Shown: positions 8,451 to 17,760, counted from the stretch's first letter. The stretch: DNA of 38,397 nt from Thermopetrobacter sp964430935 (GCA_964430935.1 CAYSHK010000073.1:1-38397); one strand, 5' to 3'. The notes: a model not told the origin generated them from the sequence alone. Program-made: numbers and translations.

Positions 8451-8478
8451 GGGCCGGCGGGGGACTTCCCGCCGGCCC
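8451..8478 (+). terminator. strong GC hairpin after the dodecahaem cytochrome gene
   Basis: GGGCCGGCGGG (8451-8461) pairs perfectly with CCCGCCGGCCC (8468-8478) around a 6-nt loop, 30 nt after the stop codon. There is no immediate T-run; a short one occurs about 25 nt later (8503-8509). It may be a terminator, or a stabilising 3' hairpin that lets the cytochrome mRNA accumulate relative to the downstream genes. Confidence 0.55.
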
Positions 8479-8608
8479 GTTCGCGAAGAGATCCGATTAA
8501 CAATTTTTCAGATTTGCCGCAGGTCAAGGCGTCCGGGACGCCGGAATACTGAACTGTGGTCGGGATCCGAGGAAGGGCGTCCGCCCTGGAAACAGGATGA
8601 GGCAGACA

Positions 8609-9508
8609 ATGAAAAGAACGATCGTCATCTCCGGACTGGCCGCGGCGCTCGTCGCGATGGGGCTGTCCGCCCGGGCGGAGGAGAGGAAGCCCCCCGCCAT
8701 GCCCTCGTTGCAGGAGATGCAGAGCTTCTCCAGTACCCTGAAGGGCGGAACGCCGCCGAAGACGGCCGTGCGTCCGCAGGGGCCGCATTCCAAGGTCAAC
8801 CCGCACTACAAGCTCCCCCCGGAGAAGCATGTGCAGGTGGCCCTGCAGCATCTCGCGGAGGGGCGGCCCGTGGAGGCCATGAAGGCCCTGGACATGGCCA
8901 TCGCCCTCTATCCGGACAACTACCAGCTTCGCGGCGTGCGCGCCTCGCTCTACCTTCAGCACAAGAAGTACGCCAAGGCCCTGGCCGATCTGGAGGTGGC
9001 CCTGAAGAGCCGGCCCGACGACCCGCTGCTGCTGGTCAATCGCGCGCAGGCCTATCGCGGCTTCAAGCGCGACAGGGAGGCGCTGGAGGATCTGGACCAC
9101 GCCATCCGGGTCAAGCCGGACTTCATCGGAGCGCTGTTCAACCGTGGGGCGCTGCACTTCGAGAAGAGGCGCTACAGGAAGGCCCTGGCGGATTTCGAGC
9201 GGGTGGCGGAGCTGGATCCGCATCTGCCCGCCGCGCGCTTCAACATCGCCGTGACCTACGAATCCCTCGGCGACCGCAAGCGCGCCATGAAGGAGCTGGA
9301 GGATTTCCTGAAGGTCACGAAGCACAAGGGGTGGATCGCCATCGCCCGCAAGCAGTTGAACAACTGGCGCAAGATGGAGGGGCTGCCGGAAATCGATTTC
9401 GCGGCGCTGGACGCGAAGGCCGCCGAGGAGGCGAAAGCCGGCACGGAAAAGGGAACGTCGGGCGGAACGGACCGGCCGGCCGCGGAAGGCGGGAGTGAAG
9501 GCAAATGA
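8609..9508 (+). CDS. exported tetratricopeptide-repeat protein
   Basis: 299 residues with a signal peptide (MKRTIVISGLAAALVAMG, cleavage after ARA near 24). An alternative ATG at 8597 adds four residues. From about residue 75 to 240 the protein is a run of TPR units: ALDMAIALYPDNYQLRGVRA, ALADLEVALKSRPDDPLLLV, ALEDLDHAIRVKPDFIGAL and ALADFERVAELDPHLPAARF are successive helix pairs. The C-terminal tail is Ala/Glu/Gly-rich. It lies 187 nt after the cytochrome gene and overlaps the next gene by 4 nt. TPR proteins beside multihaem cytochromes usually act as periplasmic assembly or docking scaffolds; that role here is inferred from position. Confidence 0.85.
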   Translation: MKRTIVISGLAAALVAMGLSARAEERKPPAMPSLQEMQSFSSTLKGGTPPKTAVRPQGPHSKVNPHYKLPPEKHVQVALQHLAEGRPVEAMKALDMAIALYPDNYQLRGVRASLYLQHKKYAKALADLEVALKSRPDDPLLLVNRAQAYRGFKRDREALEDLDHAIRVKPDFIGALFNRGALHFEKRRYRKALADFERVAELDPHLPAARFNIAVTYESLGDRKRAMKELEDFLKVTKHKGWIAIARKQLNNWRKMEGLPEIDFAALDAKAAEEAKAGTEKGTSGGTDRPAAEGGSEGK

Positions 9509-10290
9509 TCACGGGATTCGCCGCCATTCCGGGAAGGGGCATGCGCCTGTCCGCGTTCGTCGTCGCACTCGTCGCGCTCGTCGTGCTCTCCCTGCCGGTG
9601 GCGCCCTCCGCGGGTGCGCAGGACATGGATTTCGGAAAGCTGCTCGACGAGGCGGACGTCGAGCTGGAGATACCGGCGGATTTCGAGGAGATGCCGGTGC
9701 CGGATACGGAGGTCTTCAGTTTCGAGAAGGCCTGGCGCAGAAAGGACGGGAGCGTGGAGATCCGGCTTGCCCTGAGGCCGATCAGGCGCATGGTCATCGA
9801 CTACACGGATCCGCACAGTTCCGCTCCGGATCCCAACGACATGTATCCCCTCATGTTCACGGCGATGATCGGACAGTTCGCGAGACAGGGCGAGATGCCC
9901 GTCCGCGAGGTTCCCTTCGAGGCCGCGCGCAGGACCTTCCGGGCCGACTGGGCCTCCATCGCCATGTTCGGCGTCGATCCGGCCCTCAACACGACGCATC
10001 GGGAGGGCATGCTGCTGGCCCTGCACAAGAACCGCACCGCGGATGCCTACCTGCTCATTCTCTACGATGATCCCGACCATTCCCGCAGATTGCTCAAGGA
10101 GCTGGTCAAGGTGGTGCGTTTCCGCGAGGCCACTCCCCTCGAAGTGCTGAAAAAACGGGAGGAGGAGGCCCGCAAGGCCAAGGAGGCGTACCTGGAGGAG
10201 GGGGGCGACCAGCCCCAGTGCGATCCGCCGCTGGACGCCAGGCAGGTGCACAGGACGGAGAAGGATCTCGACCAGAGCCCCCGCAACTAG
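9505..10290 (+). CDS. exported protein of unknown function in the cytochrome cluster
   Basis: 261 residues, starting in an ATGA overlap with the TPR gene (9505-9508), so translation is probably coupled. The N-terminal hydrophobic stretch RLSAFVVALVALVVLSLPVA is a signal peptide, with cleavage near AGAQ. The mature part is mixed alpha/beta with ELEIPADFEEMPVPDTEVF, then EIRLALRPIRRM, DPNDMYPLMFTAMIGQFA and LLILYDDPDHSRRLL. The C-terminal quarter is a charged helix (KKREEEARKAKEAYLEE) followed by a tail with one cysteine. There is no haem motif and no domain I recognise. Tight coupling to the TPR gene implies a shared job. Confidence 0.8.
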   Translation: MITGFAAIPGRGMRLSAFVVALVALVVLSLPVAPSAGAQDMDFGKLLDEADVELEIPADFEEMPVPDTEVFSFEKAWRRKDGSVEIRLALRPIRRMVIDYTDPHSSAPDPNDMYPLMFTAMIGQFARQGEMPVREVPFEAARRTFRADWASIAMFGVDPALNTTHREGMLLALHKNRTADAYLLILYDDPDHSRRLLKELVKVVRFREATPLEVLKKREEEARKAKEAYLEEGGDQPQCDPPLDARQVHRTEKDLDQSPRN

Positions 10291-10369
10291 CGGGGTGCTG
10301 GCCGTATCCTTCCTCTCCGCGAGAAACGCGGAAGACGGAGACGGTGGCACGCCGCCGCTCTCCGTTCCG

Positions 10370-10459
10370 CTCCGCTTCGCCGGAGGGGGAGCGGAGACCT
10401 CCGGCGGACGGACCTCGTCCGTAGCGACCCGACGGAATTTCACGGAACCGTGAACGGTT
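10370..10459. promoter_or_regulatory. cluster of inverted repeats before the class II cytochrome
   Basis: Several perfect hairpins lie in the 253-nt gap. GCCGGAGG / CCTCCGGC (10379-10405) overlaps and excludes CTCCGCT / AGCGGAG (10370-10396). ACGGAC / GTCCGT (10408-10422) has a 3-nt loop. AACCGT-GA-ACGGTT (10446-10459) looks operator-like. Together they could end transcription of the upstream genes and control the cytochrome gene. No clear promoter was identified. Confidence 0.4.
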
Positions 10460-10543
10460 GGCGGCTTCGCAAGTGATTGCCGCTCATGATATGAAGCCTC
10501 CCGGCGCCGGGGGAGATGCGCGGGAACGGGAGGAGGCAGGTCC

Positions 10544-11011
10544 ATGAACGGAGGTTTGCTGGCGGGCGCGGCCGCGTCGCTCGTGCTGGCGCTCGCGGTG
10601 TCCGTCGCGACACGGGATGATGCGTCGGCGCATGAAGGGGCGACCGGTGTCGTCAAACTGCGCATGAAGGCCATGACCAAGCTGGAGAGGCGTCTGCGGC
10701 CGGTGCGGGAAATGGCGCGGGGCAAGCGTCCCCATGACGCGGAGATCCTCCGTGAGCGGGCTCTGCACACGATCGACGTCGCCGGGAAGATCCCCTCCCT
10801 GTTTCCGAAGGGCTCCCACCGCCCGCCCAGCGCGGCGAAACCGGATGTCTGGAGCGACTGGCCGGGTTTCCTGCGTGGGGCCGACGATCTGGAGGCCGCG
10901 GCGCGGCGTCTTCTGAAGGCCGATGCCCGCTCCCTACCGGCGGCCTACGAGGCTGTCGAAAGGGCCTGCCGCGACTGCCACCGGAACTACCGCGTGGATA
11001 GGGAGGAGTAG
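10544..11011 (+). CDS. class II c-type cytochrome (c-556/c' type)
   Basis: 155 residues, preceded by AGGAGG at 10531-10536. A signal peptide is followed by a four-helix-bundle pattern. The single haem motif CRDCH is at 142-146, only nine residues from the end, the hallmark of class II cytochromes. The N-terminal helix VKLRMKAMTKLERRL places Arg and Met where c-556 proteins keep the haem-contacting Arg and the sixth-ligand Met, so a low-spin electron carrier is more likely than a gas-binding c'. It is the last gene of the plus-strand cytochrome cluster and ends 4 nt before the convergent DUF2207 gene. It is a plausible electron partner of the dodecahaem protein. Confidence 0.88.
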   Translation: MNGGLLAGAAASLVLALAVSVATRDDASAHEGATGVVKLRMKAMTKLERRLRPVREMARGKRPHDAEILRERALHTIDVAGKIPSLFPKGSHRPPSAAKPDVWSDWPGFLRGADDLEAAARRLLKADARSLPAAYEAVERACRDCHRNYRVDREE

Positions 11012-11015
11012 GGGG

Positions 11016-12953
11016 CTACCAGCCGCCGCCGCCGCCACCGCCGCCACCACCGCCCGAGAAGCCGCCTCCGGAGGAGCCGGACGCGCTCTGCCGGGGCATG
11101 GCGGCGGCCATGTCGGAGGCGATGCCGTCCACCAGCCCGCGGCCAAGGTCGGCGACGCCCCCGGAATCGAAGTCGCGACCGCCATACCATTGCGGCCGGT
11201 AGACCGCTCCGGCGGCGAGCGCGGAGGCCAGCCAGGTCTGGAAGGCCTTCGTCCATGGTTTCTCCAGCCCCAGCGCGATGGCGTAGGGAAGGAACCGCTC
11301 GAAGGTGGAGATGGACATGCGCGGCGCTCCGGGCGCGTTCAGACGTCCGCTCTCCGCCGTCTTCAGGAACAGCCTGAGGCCCTCCAGCTCGTCCAGGGCC
11401 CTGCGGCCCTCCTCGGTCGGCCGCGGCAGCAGCAGCCAGAAGACCGCCACCAGAAGGGGCAGGGAGAGAAGGGCGATGCCCGTGACCAGCCCCTGCGCGC
11501 CCAGTCCGGAGATGCCGGATGCGAGCATGACCAGAATCATGCCGCCCATTCCCGTGAAGAATGGAATCATGAAGATGATGACCGCGACGACGATGACCAC
11601 CCGCTGCAGAAGCGGGGCGGTGCCCCATGCGCGGATGATCTGCCATGCCGCGAATCCCAGACCGGCCAGAAACGCGCCGACGAGGAGCAGGCCCGCCAGC
11701 TCCTCGGGGAAGCCGCCGGAAAGAGCTATGAAACCGGCGATCACCAGCAGCGCCAGGGCCAGGCCCGCGAAGAACCAGACGCGGTTGCGGAGGATGAAGA
11801 CGTTCTCGTATTCGCCGTCCAGGGCCCTGCCGAACTCGGCGAGCGCTTCGGAGAGCCGCCTGTGGTTGTCGCGCGTGATCGTGAAGGCGCCCGTGGCGAG
11901 GAGCTTCTCCATGACGACCCGTTCGCCGGGCGGCAGCTCCGCGGGAGGGCGCCTCAGCCTCACGATGTGGGTTTTCCCGTCCCGTTCCTCGATGCGCACG
12001 AGGCCCTTCGTGGCCAGCGAGACGAGGGCGGCGATGAAGGCCCGCCGCCGATCCGGGCCGAAGGGATTCGCCTCGCGTTCCAGCCATGCGGTGGCCGCGG
12101 GCGAGAGGCCCATCGGAGGCTCCCAGCGCGGATAGACGGCTCCCGGTGCCGGGTCGCGCCCGACCTTCCACCAGGCCCACAGGAAATAGCCGGCCACGCC
12201 GATGGCGCCGACGATCAGCCACCATTGGCCGATCTGGTCCCACAGCTTGCGCAGCCGCTTCTCCAGGGGGGAGGGTTCGGACACGACGCCCTTCGGGAAG
12301 GCGACGGCGATCGTGAATCCTTCGCGGGGGCCCAGCGGGGCGGTGGTCTCCGCGGCGAATTCCCGCGGAGCGGTCGTCGGCAGCCGTCTGGCCGCCGCCT
12401 TGCCCCTCGCGCCCTGGGCGCCGGTGTAGAGCGAGGCCCGCAGGATGCGTCCGCCCTCCGGGAGCCGGACGCGCACCCGCGCTTTCAGAATGGGAAAGCT
12501 CCAGAAATTGCCCGTGACGTTCCAGTAGAGCTCGTCGAAGCCGTCGAAATAGCGGATCTGCCGCGTGGTGCGGTAGCGGATGACGTACGTGTGGATGCCC
12601 GGAGGCAGCATGACGTCCTTGCGGCCGATGTAGATGCGGGCATGGCTGCCCGCGTTCCTGCGGAACCAGTTTTCCGGCCGGCCGTCCCGGAGCACTTCCA
12701 GGATCTCGAAGCCCACAGTCCCCTTAGTGCCGTCGTCGTACCGGAAGCGCAGGGGGAAGTCGCGGTAGATGCCCCTGCGGATGTCCCGCCCCTCGGCGCG
12801 GACGCGGATCGTCTCCGTGACCGTCAGCGAGGCGTCGCGGTGCACCTCGATGCGGGAATCGAAGGAGAGGATTTCCTCGCGGGCCGCCGCCTGCGGAACC
12901 GCCGAAGCGAGCAGCGCCGCCACAAGGAGGAGGAGACGCAGGACATGGATCAT
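11016..12953 (-). CDS. DUF2207 membrane protein
   Basis: 645 residues. A signal peptide (MIHVLRLLLLVAALLASAVP) leads into an extracytoplasmic DUF2207 domain (SFDSRIEVHRDASLTVTETI, IRRGIYRDFPLRF, YVIRYRTTRQIRYF, ELYWNVTGNFWSFPI). A membrane helix near 240 is followed by a cytoplasmic region with a winged-helix-like segment, several more helices around 385-510, and a second soluble region. The C terminus is a run of glycines and serines, encoded by the GCC-repeat visible at 11020-11060. Function is unknown; the family is regularly encoded with LemA and has been linked to envelope maintenance. It follows lemA by 56 nt on the same strand. Confidence 0.9.
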   Translation of the reverse strand: MIHVLRLLLLVAALLASAVPQAAAREEILSFDSRIEVHRDASLTVTETIRVRAEGRDIRRGIYRDFPLRFRYDDGTKGTVGFEILEVLRDGRPENWFRRNAGSHARIYIGRKDVMLPPGIHTYVIRYRTTRQIRYFDGFDELYWNVTGNFWSFPILKARVRVRLPEGGRILRASLYTGAQGARGKAAARRLPTTAPREFAAETTAPLGPREGFTIAVAFPKGVVSEPSPLEKRLRKLWDQIGQWWLIVGAIGVAGYFLWAWWKVGRDPAPGAVYPRWEPPMGLSPAATAWLEREANPFGPDRRRAFIAALVSLATKGLVRIEERDGKTHIVRLRRPPAELPPGERVVMEKLLATGAFTITRDNHRRLSEALAEFGRALDGEYENVFILRNRVWFFAGLALALLVIAGFIALSGGFPEELAGLLLVGAFLAGLGFAAWQIIRAWGTAPLLQRVVIVVAVIIFMIPFFTGMGGMILVMLASGISGLGAQGLVTGIALLSLPLLVAVFWLLLPRPTEEGRRALDELEGLRLFLKTAESGRLNAPGAPRMSISTFERFLPYAIALGLEKPWTKAFQTWLASALAAGAVYRPQWYGGRDFDSGGVADLGRGLVDGIASDMAAAMPRQSASGSSGGGFSGGGGGGGGGGGW

Positions 12954-13009
12954 GGCGGAATTCTCCTTCCGGTTTCGCGGCCGGGAGGCGGAGAGCCCTC
13001 CGTGCGGCC

Positions 13010-13567
13010 CTACAGCTCCACCGTGGGAACCGCCCGGTCCGCCGGATTCTCGAGCTCGAAGTATTCCGCCTTCTCGAAATGGAAGAAGTTGGCGATCAGG
13101 TTAGAGGGGAAGGATTCCACGAGAACGTTGTTCTCGCGCACCGCGCCGTTGTAGTAGCGCCGGGCCATCTGGATGTCGTGTTCGATCTGCGCCAGCTGCT
13201 GCTGCAGTTCCAGCACGTTCCCGCTGGCCTTCAGATCCGGATAGTTCTCCACGGCCACGTTGATCTGCCCGAGCACACGGGAGATCTCCTGTTCCACGGC
13301 GGAACGTTCCGCCGGCGTCGCGGCATCCATGCCCTGGGCCTTCGCGCGCAGCTCGGTGATCTTCTCCAGCAGGCCGCGCTCGTGCTTCATGTAGCCCTTC
13401 ACCGCCGCCACCAGATTGGGAATGAGATTGGCCCGCTTCTTGAGCTGGACGTCGATTCCCGACCAGCCCTCCCGCACCATCTGCCGGTTCCTGACGAGAC
13501 GGTTGTAGATGGCGATGCCGTAGAGGATGACGGCGGCGACGATGCCGAGAATGACGAGCGAAGTCAT
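13010..13567 (-). CDS. lemA: LemA family protein
   Basis: 185 residues. A single N-terminal membrane helix (LVILGIVAAVILYGIAIYN) is followed by a long helical bundle. Family signatures are QMVREGWSGIDVQLKKRANL, IPNLVAAVKGYMKHE and the C-terminal VRENNVLVESFPSNLIANFF. The start at 13567 has GGGAG just upstream; the open frame extends further but without protein-like sequence. LemA is thought to be an envelope protein; its precise role is unresolved. It forms an operon with the DUF2207 gene. Confidence 0.95.
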   Translation of the reverse strand: MTSLVILGIVAAVILYGIAIYNRLVRNRQMVREGWSGIDVQLKKRANLIPNLVAAVKGYMKHERGLLEKITELRAKAQGMDAATPAERSAVEQEISRVLGQINVAVENYPDLKASGNVLELQQQLAQIEHDIQMARRYYNGAVRENNVLVESFPSNLIANFFHFEKAEYFELENPADRAVPTVEL

Positions 13568-13631
13568 GTCGTGATCTCCCGATTTGCAGGCCCCGCAGGG
13601 CTTTCCCCGCCCACTCGCGCCTTCATGGAAG

Positions 13632-13659
13632 GTTGTAGCAGATTCCCGCAAAGGGCAAG
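13632..13659 (-). promoter_or_regulatory. candidate lemA promoter
   Basis: Reading the minus strand, CTTGCC (13659-13654) and TACAAC (13637-13632) are 16 bp apart and about 65 nt upstream of the lemA start. The -35 element sits inside the T-rich tail of the preceding terminator. Motif match only. Confidence 0.35.
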
Positions 13660-13693
13660 AAAAAACGCCGCTTTCCGGTCCGGAAAGCGGCGT
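13654..13693 (-). terminator. rho-independent terminator of the thioredoxin-fold gene
   Basis: On the minus strand a perfect 13-bp stem (13693-13681 with 13677-13665, 3-nt loop) is followed directly by TTTTTTCTTGCC. It lies 30 nt after the stop codon of the gene at 13724-14296. This is the clearest intrinsic terminator in the window. Confidence 0.85.
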
Positions 13694-13723
13694 CCGTCCA
13701 ATATGGAGCGGATCGGGCGGGCC

Positions 13724-14296
13724 TCAGCAGCCGCGTCCCCAGTTCTCCGGCTTCCACTTGATGGAGCAGCCCATGGAGGGCGTCTGCTCTTCCGGGCCGC
13801 GGCCCGTTTCGGCCACCTGCATCATGGCCTCGAAGAGCTCGCGCCGGGCGTCCGGCGCCGCGGGCTCCTTGCCGGAGGAATCGAGGCGCCCGCGGTACTG
13901 CAGTTCGTCCTTCGCGTTGAAGCCGAAGAAGTCGGGCGTGCACACGGCGCCGTAGCGGCGCGCCACCGTCTGGTCCTCGTCGTAGAGATAGGGGAAGGTG
14001 AAGCCGTGTTCGGCGGCGAATTCCTTCATCTTGTCGAAGCTGTCCTGCGGATACTGCTCCGCGTCGTTGGAGGAGATGGCGACGAAGCCGATGCCGGCGG
14101 CCTGGAGCTCCTTCGCGTCGCGTACCAGCCTGTCGACGATCGCCTTGACGTAGGGGCAATGGTTGCAGATGAAGACCACCACCGTTCCCTTTTCGCCCCT
14201 GATGTCGTCGAAGGTGTAGCGTCTGCCGTCCACACCGGGAAGGGAGAAGTCCGGCGCTTTCCAGCCGAAGTCGCAAACGGGCGCTATTGCCGCCAT
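13724..14296 (-). CDS. thioredoxin-fold redox protein (AhpC/TSA-like)
   Basis: 190 residues, cytoplasmic. APDFSLPGVDGRRYTFDDI begins the fold and VVVFICNHCPYVKAIVDRL carries a CxxC (CNHC) at the start of the first active-site helix, as in the thioredoxin-like peroxiredoxin relatives with a CNHCPYV motif. ISSNDAEQYPQDSFDKMKEF and YGAVCTPDFFGFNAKDEL complete the fold; the latter has the conserved Thr-Pro turn and an additional cysteine. MGCSIKW near the C terminus is also typical of this group. The physiological substrate is unknown. The start at 14296 has GGAGGAAC upstream. The gene is monocistronic, with a strong terminator. Confidence 0.9.
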   Translation of the reverse strand: MAAIAPVCDFGWKAPDFSLPGVDGRRYTFDDIRGEKGTVVVFICNHCPYVKAIVDRLVRDAKELQAAGIGFVAISSNDAEQYPQDSFDKMKEFAAEHGFTFPYLYDEDQTVARRYGAVCTPDFFGFNAKDELQYRGRLDSSGKEPAAPDARRELFEAMMQVAETGRGPEEQTPSMGCSIKWKPENWGRGC

Positions 14297-14720
14297 GGTC
14301 CGAGTTCCTCCTTGCTTTTCCGTCGGTCGGTTCCAGTGATGGCGTTTATGCCGGAGCGGTTTCCAAGGGGCAAGCCGGCAATCCACCGCATGGAATTCCG
14401 CTTCCGCCGCGCCCGGATGCCGGTCCGGCGCACGCGGAAACGGTCCGTTCGGGGGATTCCGAACGGTTCCGGGATGAGGCGTGCGCGCCTGCGCATGGCC
14501 GGGTGGGGCGTTCGTGAAACCGGCCCCGGCGACACGAGGTCCGATCCGGGGCCCTTTGATTCTGGCCGGGATGTGCTTCGGCCAGTCCACCGGCCTTCTT
14601 CCTCTCCGCGTGCCGCAGATCAAGGGCAGAGGGGCTATCTCGTCACTGAAACGCACGCGGATCGCGATTCGGCCGGATCATGCTCCCGTTTCTCTCCGGC
14701 GTCGGGGCCGGGGAAGCGGG

Positions 14721-14786
14721 TTATGTCCGTCGGATGTCCGTCCCGCCGGAATCGGAGGACGGCGACGCGCTCTTCGGCGGTGTCAT
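14721..14786 (-). CDS. candidate 21-residue small protein or leader peptide
   Basis: ATG 14786 to TAA 14721 encodes 21 residues beginning MTPPKSASPSSD, rich in Ser, Pro and Thr. The reasons to list it are a perfect AGGAGG (14800-14795) 8 nt upstream and a near-consensus promoter 40-65 nt upstream. The peptide has no membrane segment and no attenuator-like codon run. It may instead be the chance start of an untranslated leader for the redox gene 425 nt downstream. Confidence 0.35.
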   Translation of the reverse strand: MTPPKSASPSSDSGGTDIRRT

Positions 14787-14823
14787 TTTCCGAGCCTCCT
14801 CTCCGCTTGTTATCAACAATCAC

Positions 14824-14852
14824 ATTATGCTCCGATGCCCCTCCGAAGTCAA
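14824..14852 (-). promoter_or_regulatory. strong sigma-70-type promoter facing the redox gene
   Basis: On the minus strand, TTGACT (14852-14847) and CATAAT (14829-14824) are separated by exactly 17 bp, close to consensus. The predicted start is near 14817, which gives a leader of about 520 nt before the gene ending at 13724. Confidence 0.65.
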
Positions 14853-14868
14853 ATGATCGCCGCAAATA

Positions 14869-14896
14869 CTTGACTTGCCGGGGGCAGGCCCTATGT
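14869..14896 (+). promoter_or_regulatory. candidate promoter of the DEAD-box helicase
   Basis: CTTGAC (14869-14874) and CTATGT (14891-14896) are 16 bp apart and match the alphaproteobacterial CTTGAC/CTATAT pattern. The predicted start near 14903 leaves a leader of about 180 nt, which fits the long leaders often found on cold-induced helicase messages. It is back to back with the opposing promoter. Confidence 0.6.
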
Positions 14897-15081
14897 TGCG
14901 CAACAGAAGGCGCCCGCCCGGGCGCTGTGTACAGAGCGTTTTCGTGCAGATCGCCGGGGCGATTCCCCAGGAGACGGGCATTCCTCCTGAGGGGCGGCGA
15001 CGGAAATGCCGGGACGGGACGGAGACCGTCCGTTTCCGGGCACGCAATTCTTTGCAGAACACACGAAAGACAAGATACCGC

Positions 15082-16686
<1,605 letters not shown>

Positions 16687-16710
16687 ACGTTCCTGACGGA
16701 GACGGATTTC

Positions 16711-17760
16711 ATGAAAGCCCCCGCTCTTGTCGCCGCAGGACTGATCCTGGCGATTTCTCCGCTTTCCGCCGCGGAGAGCGATACGCAGGCCTGTACCACC
16801 ACGGGCGAGCCGGACAGGATTCTGCCCGCCTGCGACCGGGCGCTCGCCGAGCCCGGGCTGGATGCCCGCACGCGGGCGAAGCTGCTGATCGCCCGCGGCG
16901 CGAACCTGATCAAGAAGCAGAAGTTCAGCGATGCGCTGAACGATTTCTCCGCGGCCCTGAAGCTCGATCCGGGCAACGTCGATGCGCTGCTGGCGCGTGC
17001 CGACACATTCCTGATGACGGGGATGGTGGACAAGGCCATAGCCGACTACTCGAAGGTGATCGAGAAGGATCCGAAGAACGTCCGGGCCCACATGGGAAGG
17101 GCGGTGGCCTGGCAGTTCCGCCAGAAACCGGAAAACGCGATCAAGGATCTGGACGTCGCCATCGAGGCGGACCCGAAGAACGCGCAGCTCTACGCGCAGC
17201 GCGCCGGCATTCTGCTGCGGATGAACCGGCCGAAGGAGGCCATCAACGATTTCAATCAGGCCATCTTCGCCGATCCCAACGACATCGACGCCCGCGAGGG
17301 CAGGGCCACCGCATGGATGCGCCTGGGCGAATGGGCCAACGCGGCCAACAATCTGGACGTGGCCATCCGCCTGCGGCCGGATCGCGCCTCCCTCTACGAG
17401 AAGCGCGCACGTGCCAACTGGCGGCTCGGACGCAAGGAGAAGGCGCTGGCCGATCTCGGCATGGTCGTCAGACTGAAGCCCGATCATCCGCGCCCGCGCG
17501 TCGACCGGGGGATCGTCCGCCTGCGCATGGGGCGGGTGAAGGATGCGCTGGCGGATTTCGATGCGGCCGAGCGGATGGGGGACGATTCGCCGTCGCTCCA
17601 CTATTTCCGCGCCCGTGCCTACGAGCAGCTCAACCGGCCGAAGAAGCAGATCGTCACGGAGTACGAGCGGGCCGTGAAGGCCCCGGCCTCCACGATGGCC
17701 GACGCACGCGCGAAGATGGAGGCCGATGCGCGTCTGAAGACCCTCAGGACCGTGAAATAG
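16711..17760 (+). CDS. exported tetratricopeptide-repeat protein
   Basis: 349 residues with a signal peptide (MKAPALVAAGLILAISPLSA). The mature protein is nearly all TPR: about seven tandem units from residue 60, including ALNDFSAALKLDPGNVDALL, AIADYSKVIEKDPKNVRAHM, AIKDLDVAIEADPKNAQLYA, AINDFNQAIFADPNDIDARE and ALADLGMVVRLKPDHPRPRV. Two cysteines lie just after the signal peptide (CTTTGEPDRILPAC) and could form a disulphide. It starts 24 nt after the helicase stop and is probably co-transcribed. A role as a periplasmic protein-binding scaffold is inferred from the fold only. Confidence 0.88.
   Translation: MKAPALVAAGLILAISPLSAAESDTQACTTTGEPDRILPACDRALAEPGLDARTRAKLLIARGANLIKKQKFSDALNDFSAALKLDPGNVDALLARADTFLMTGMVDKAIADYSKVIEKDPKNVRAHMGRAVAWQFRQKPENAIKDLDVAIEADPKNAQLYAQRAGILLRMNRPKEAINDFNQAIFADPNDIDAREGRATAWMRLGEWANAANNLDVAIRLRPDRASLYEKRARANWRLGRKEKALADLGMVVRLKPDHPRPRVDRGIVRLRMGRVKDALADFDAAERMGDDSPSLHYFRARAYEQLNRPKKQIVTEYERAVKAPASTMADARAKMEADARLKTLRTVK

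Larger units (their letters stand above)
14297..15081. other. 785-nt intergenic region between the redox gene and the helicase gene
   Basis: No long coding sequence is convincing here; overlapping frames are Arg/Pro-rich shadows. It holds two divergent promoter candidates (14824-14852 minus and 14869-14896 plus), a candidate 21-codon ORF (14721-14786 minus) and an approximately 180-nt leader before the helicase start. 14300-14720 shows GC-rich palindromic stretches but nothing I can name. Confidence 0.5.

Noticed and set aside
11016..11062. GCC-type trinucleotide repeat as a microsatellite or phase-variable tract
   Set aside because: It encodes the glycine-rich C-terminal tail typical of DUF2207 proteins, with mixed codons and interrupted units.
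13724..14656. Longer form of the thioredoxin-fold protein starting at 14656
   Set aside because: The added 120 residues are Arg/Pro-rich with no fold, whereas ATG 14296 has a ribosome site and begins the conserved domain.
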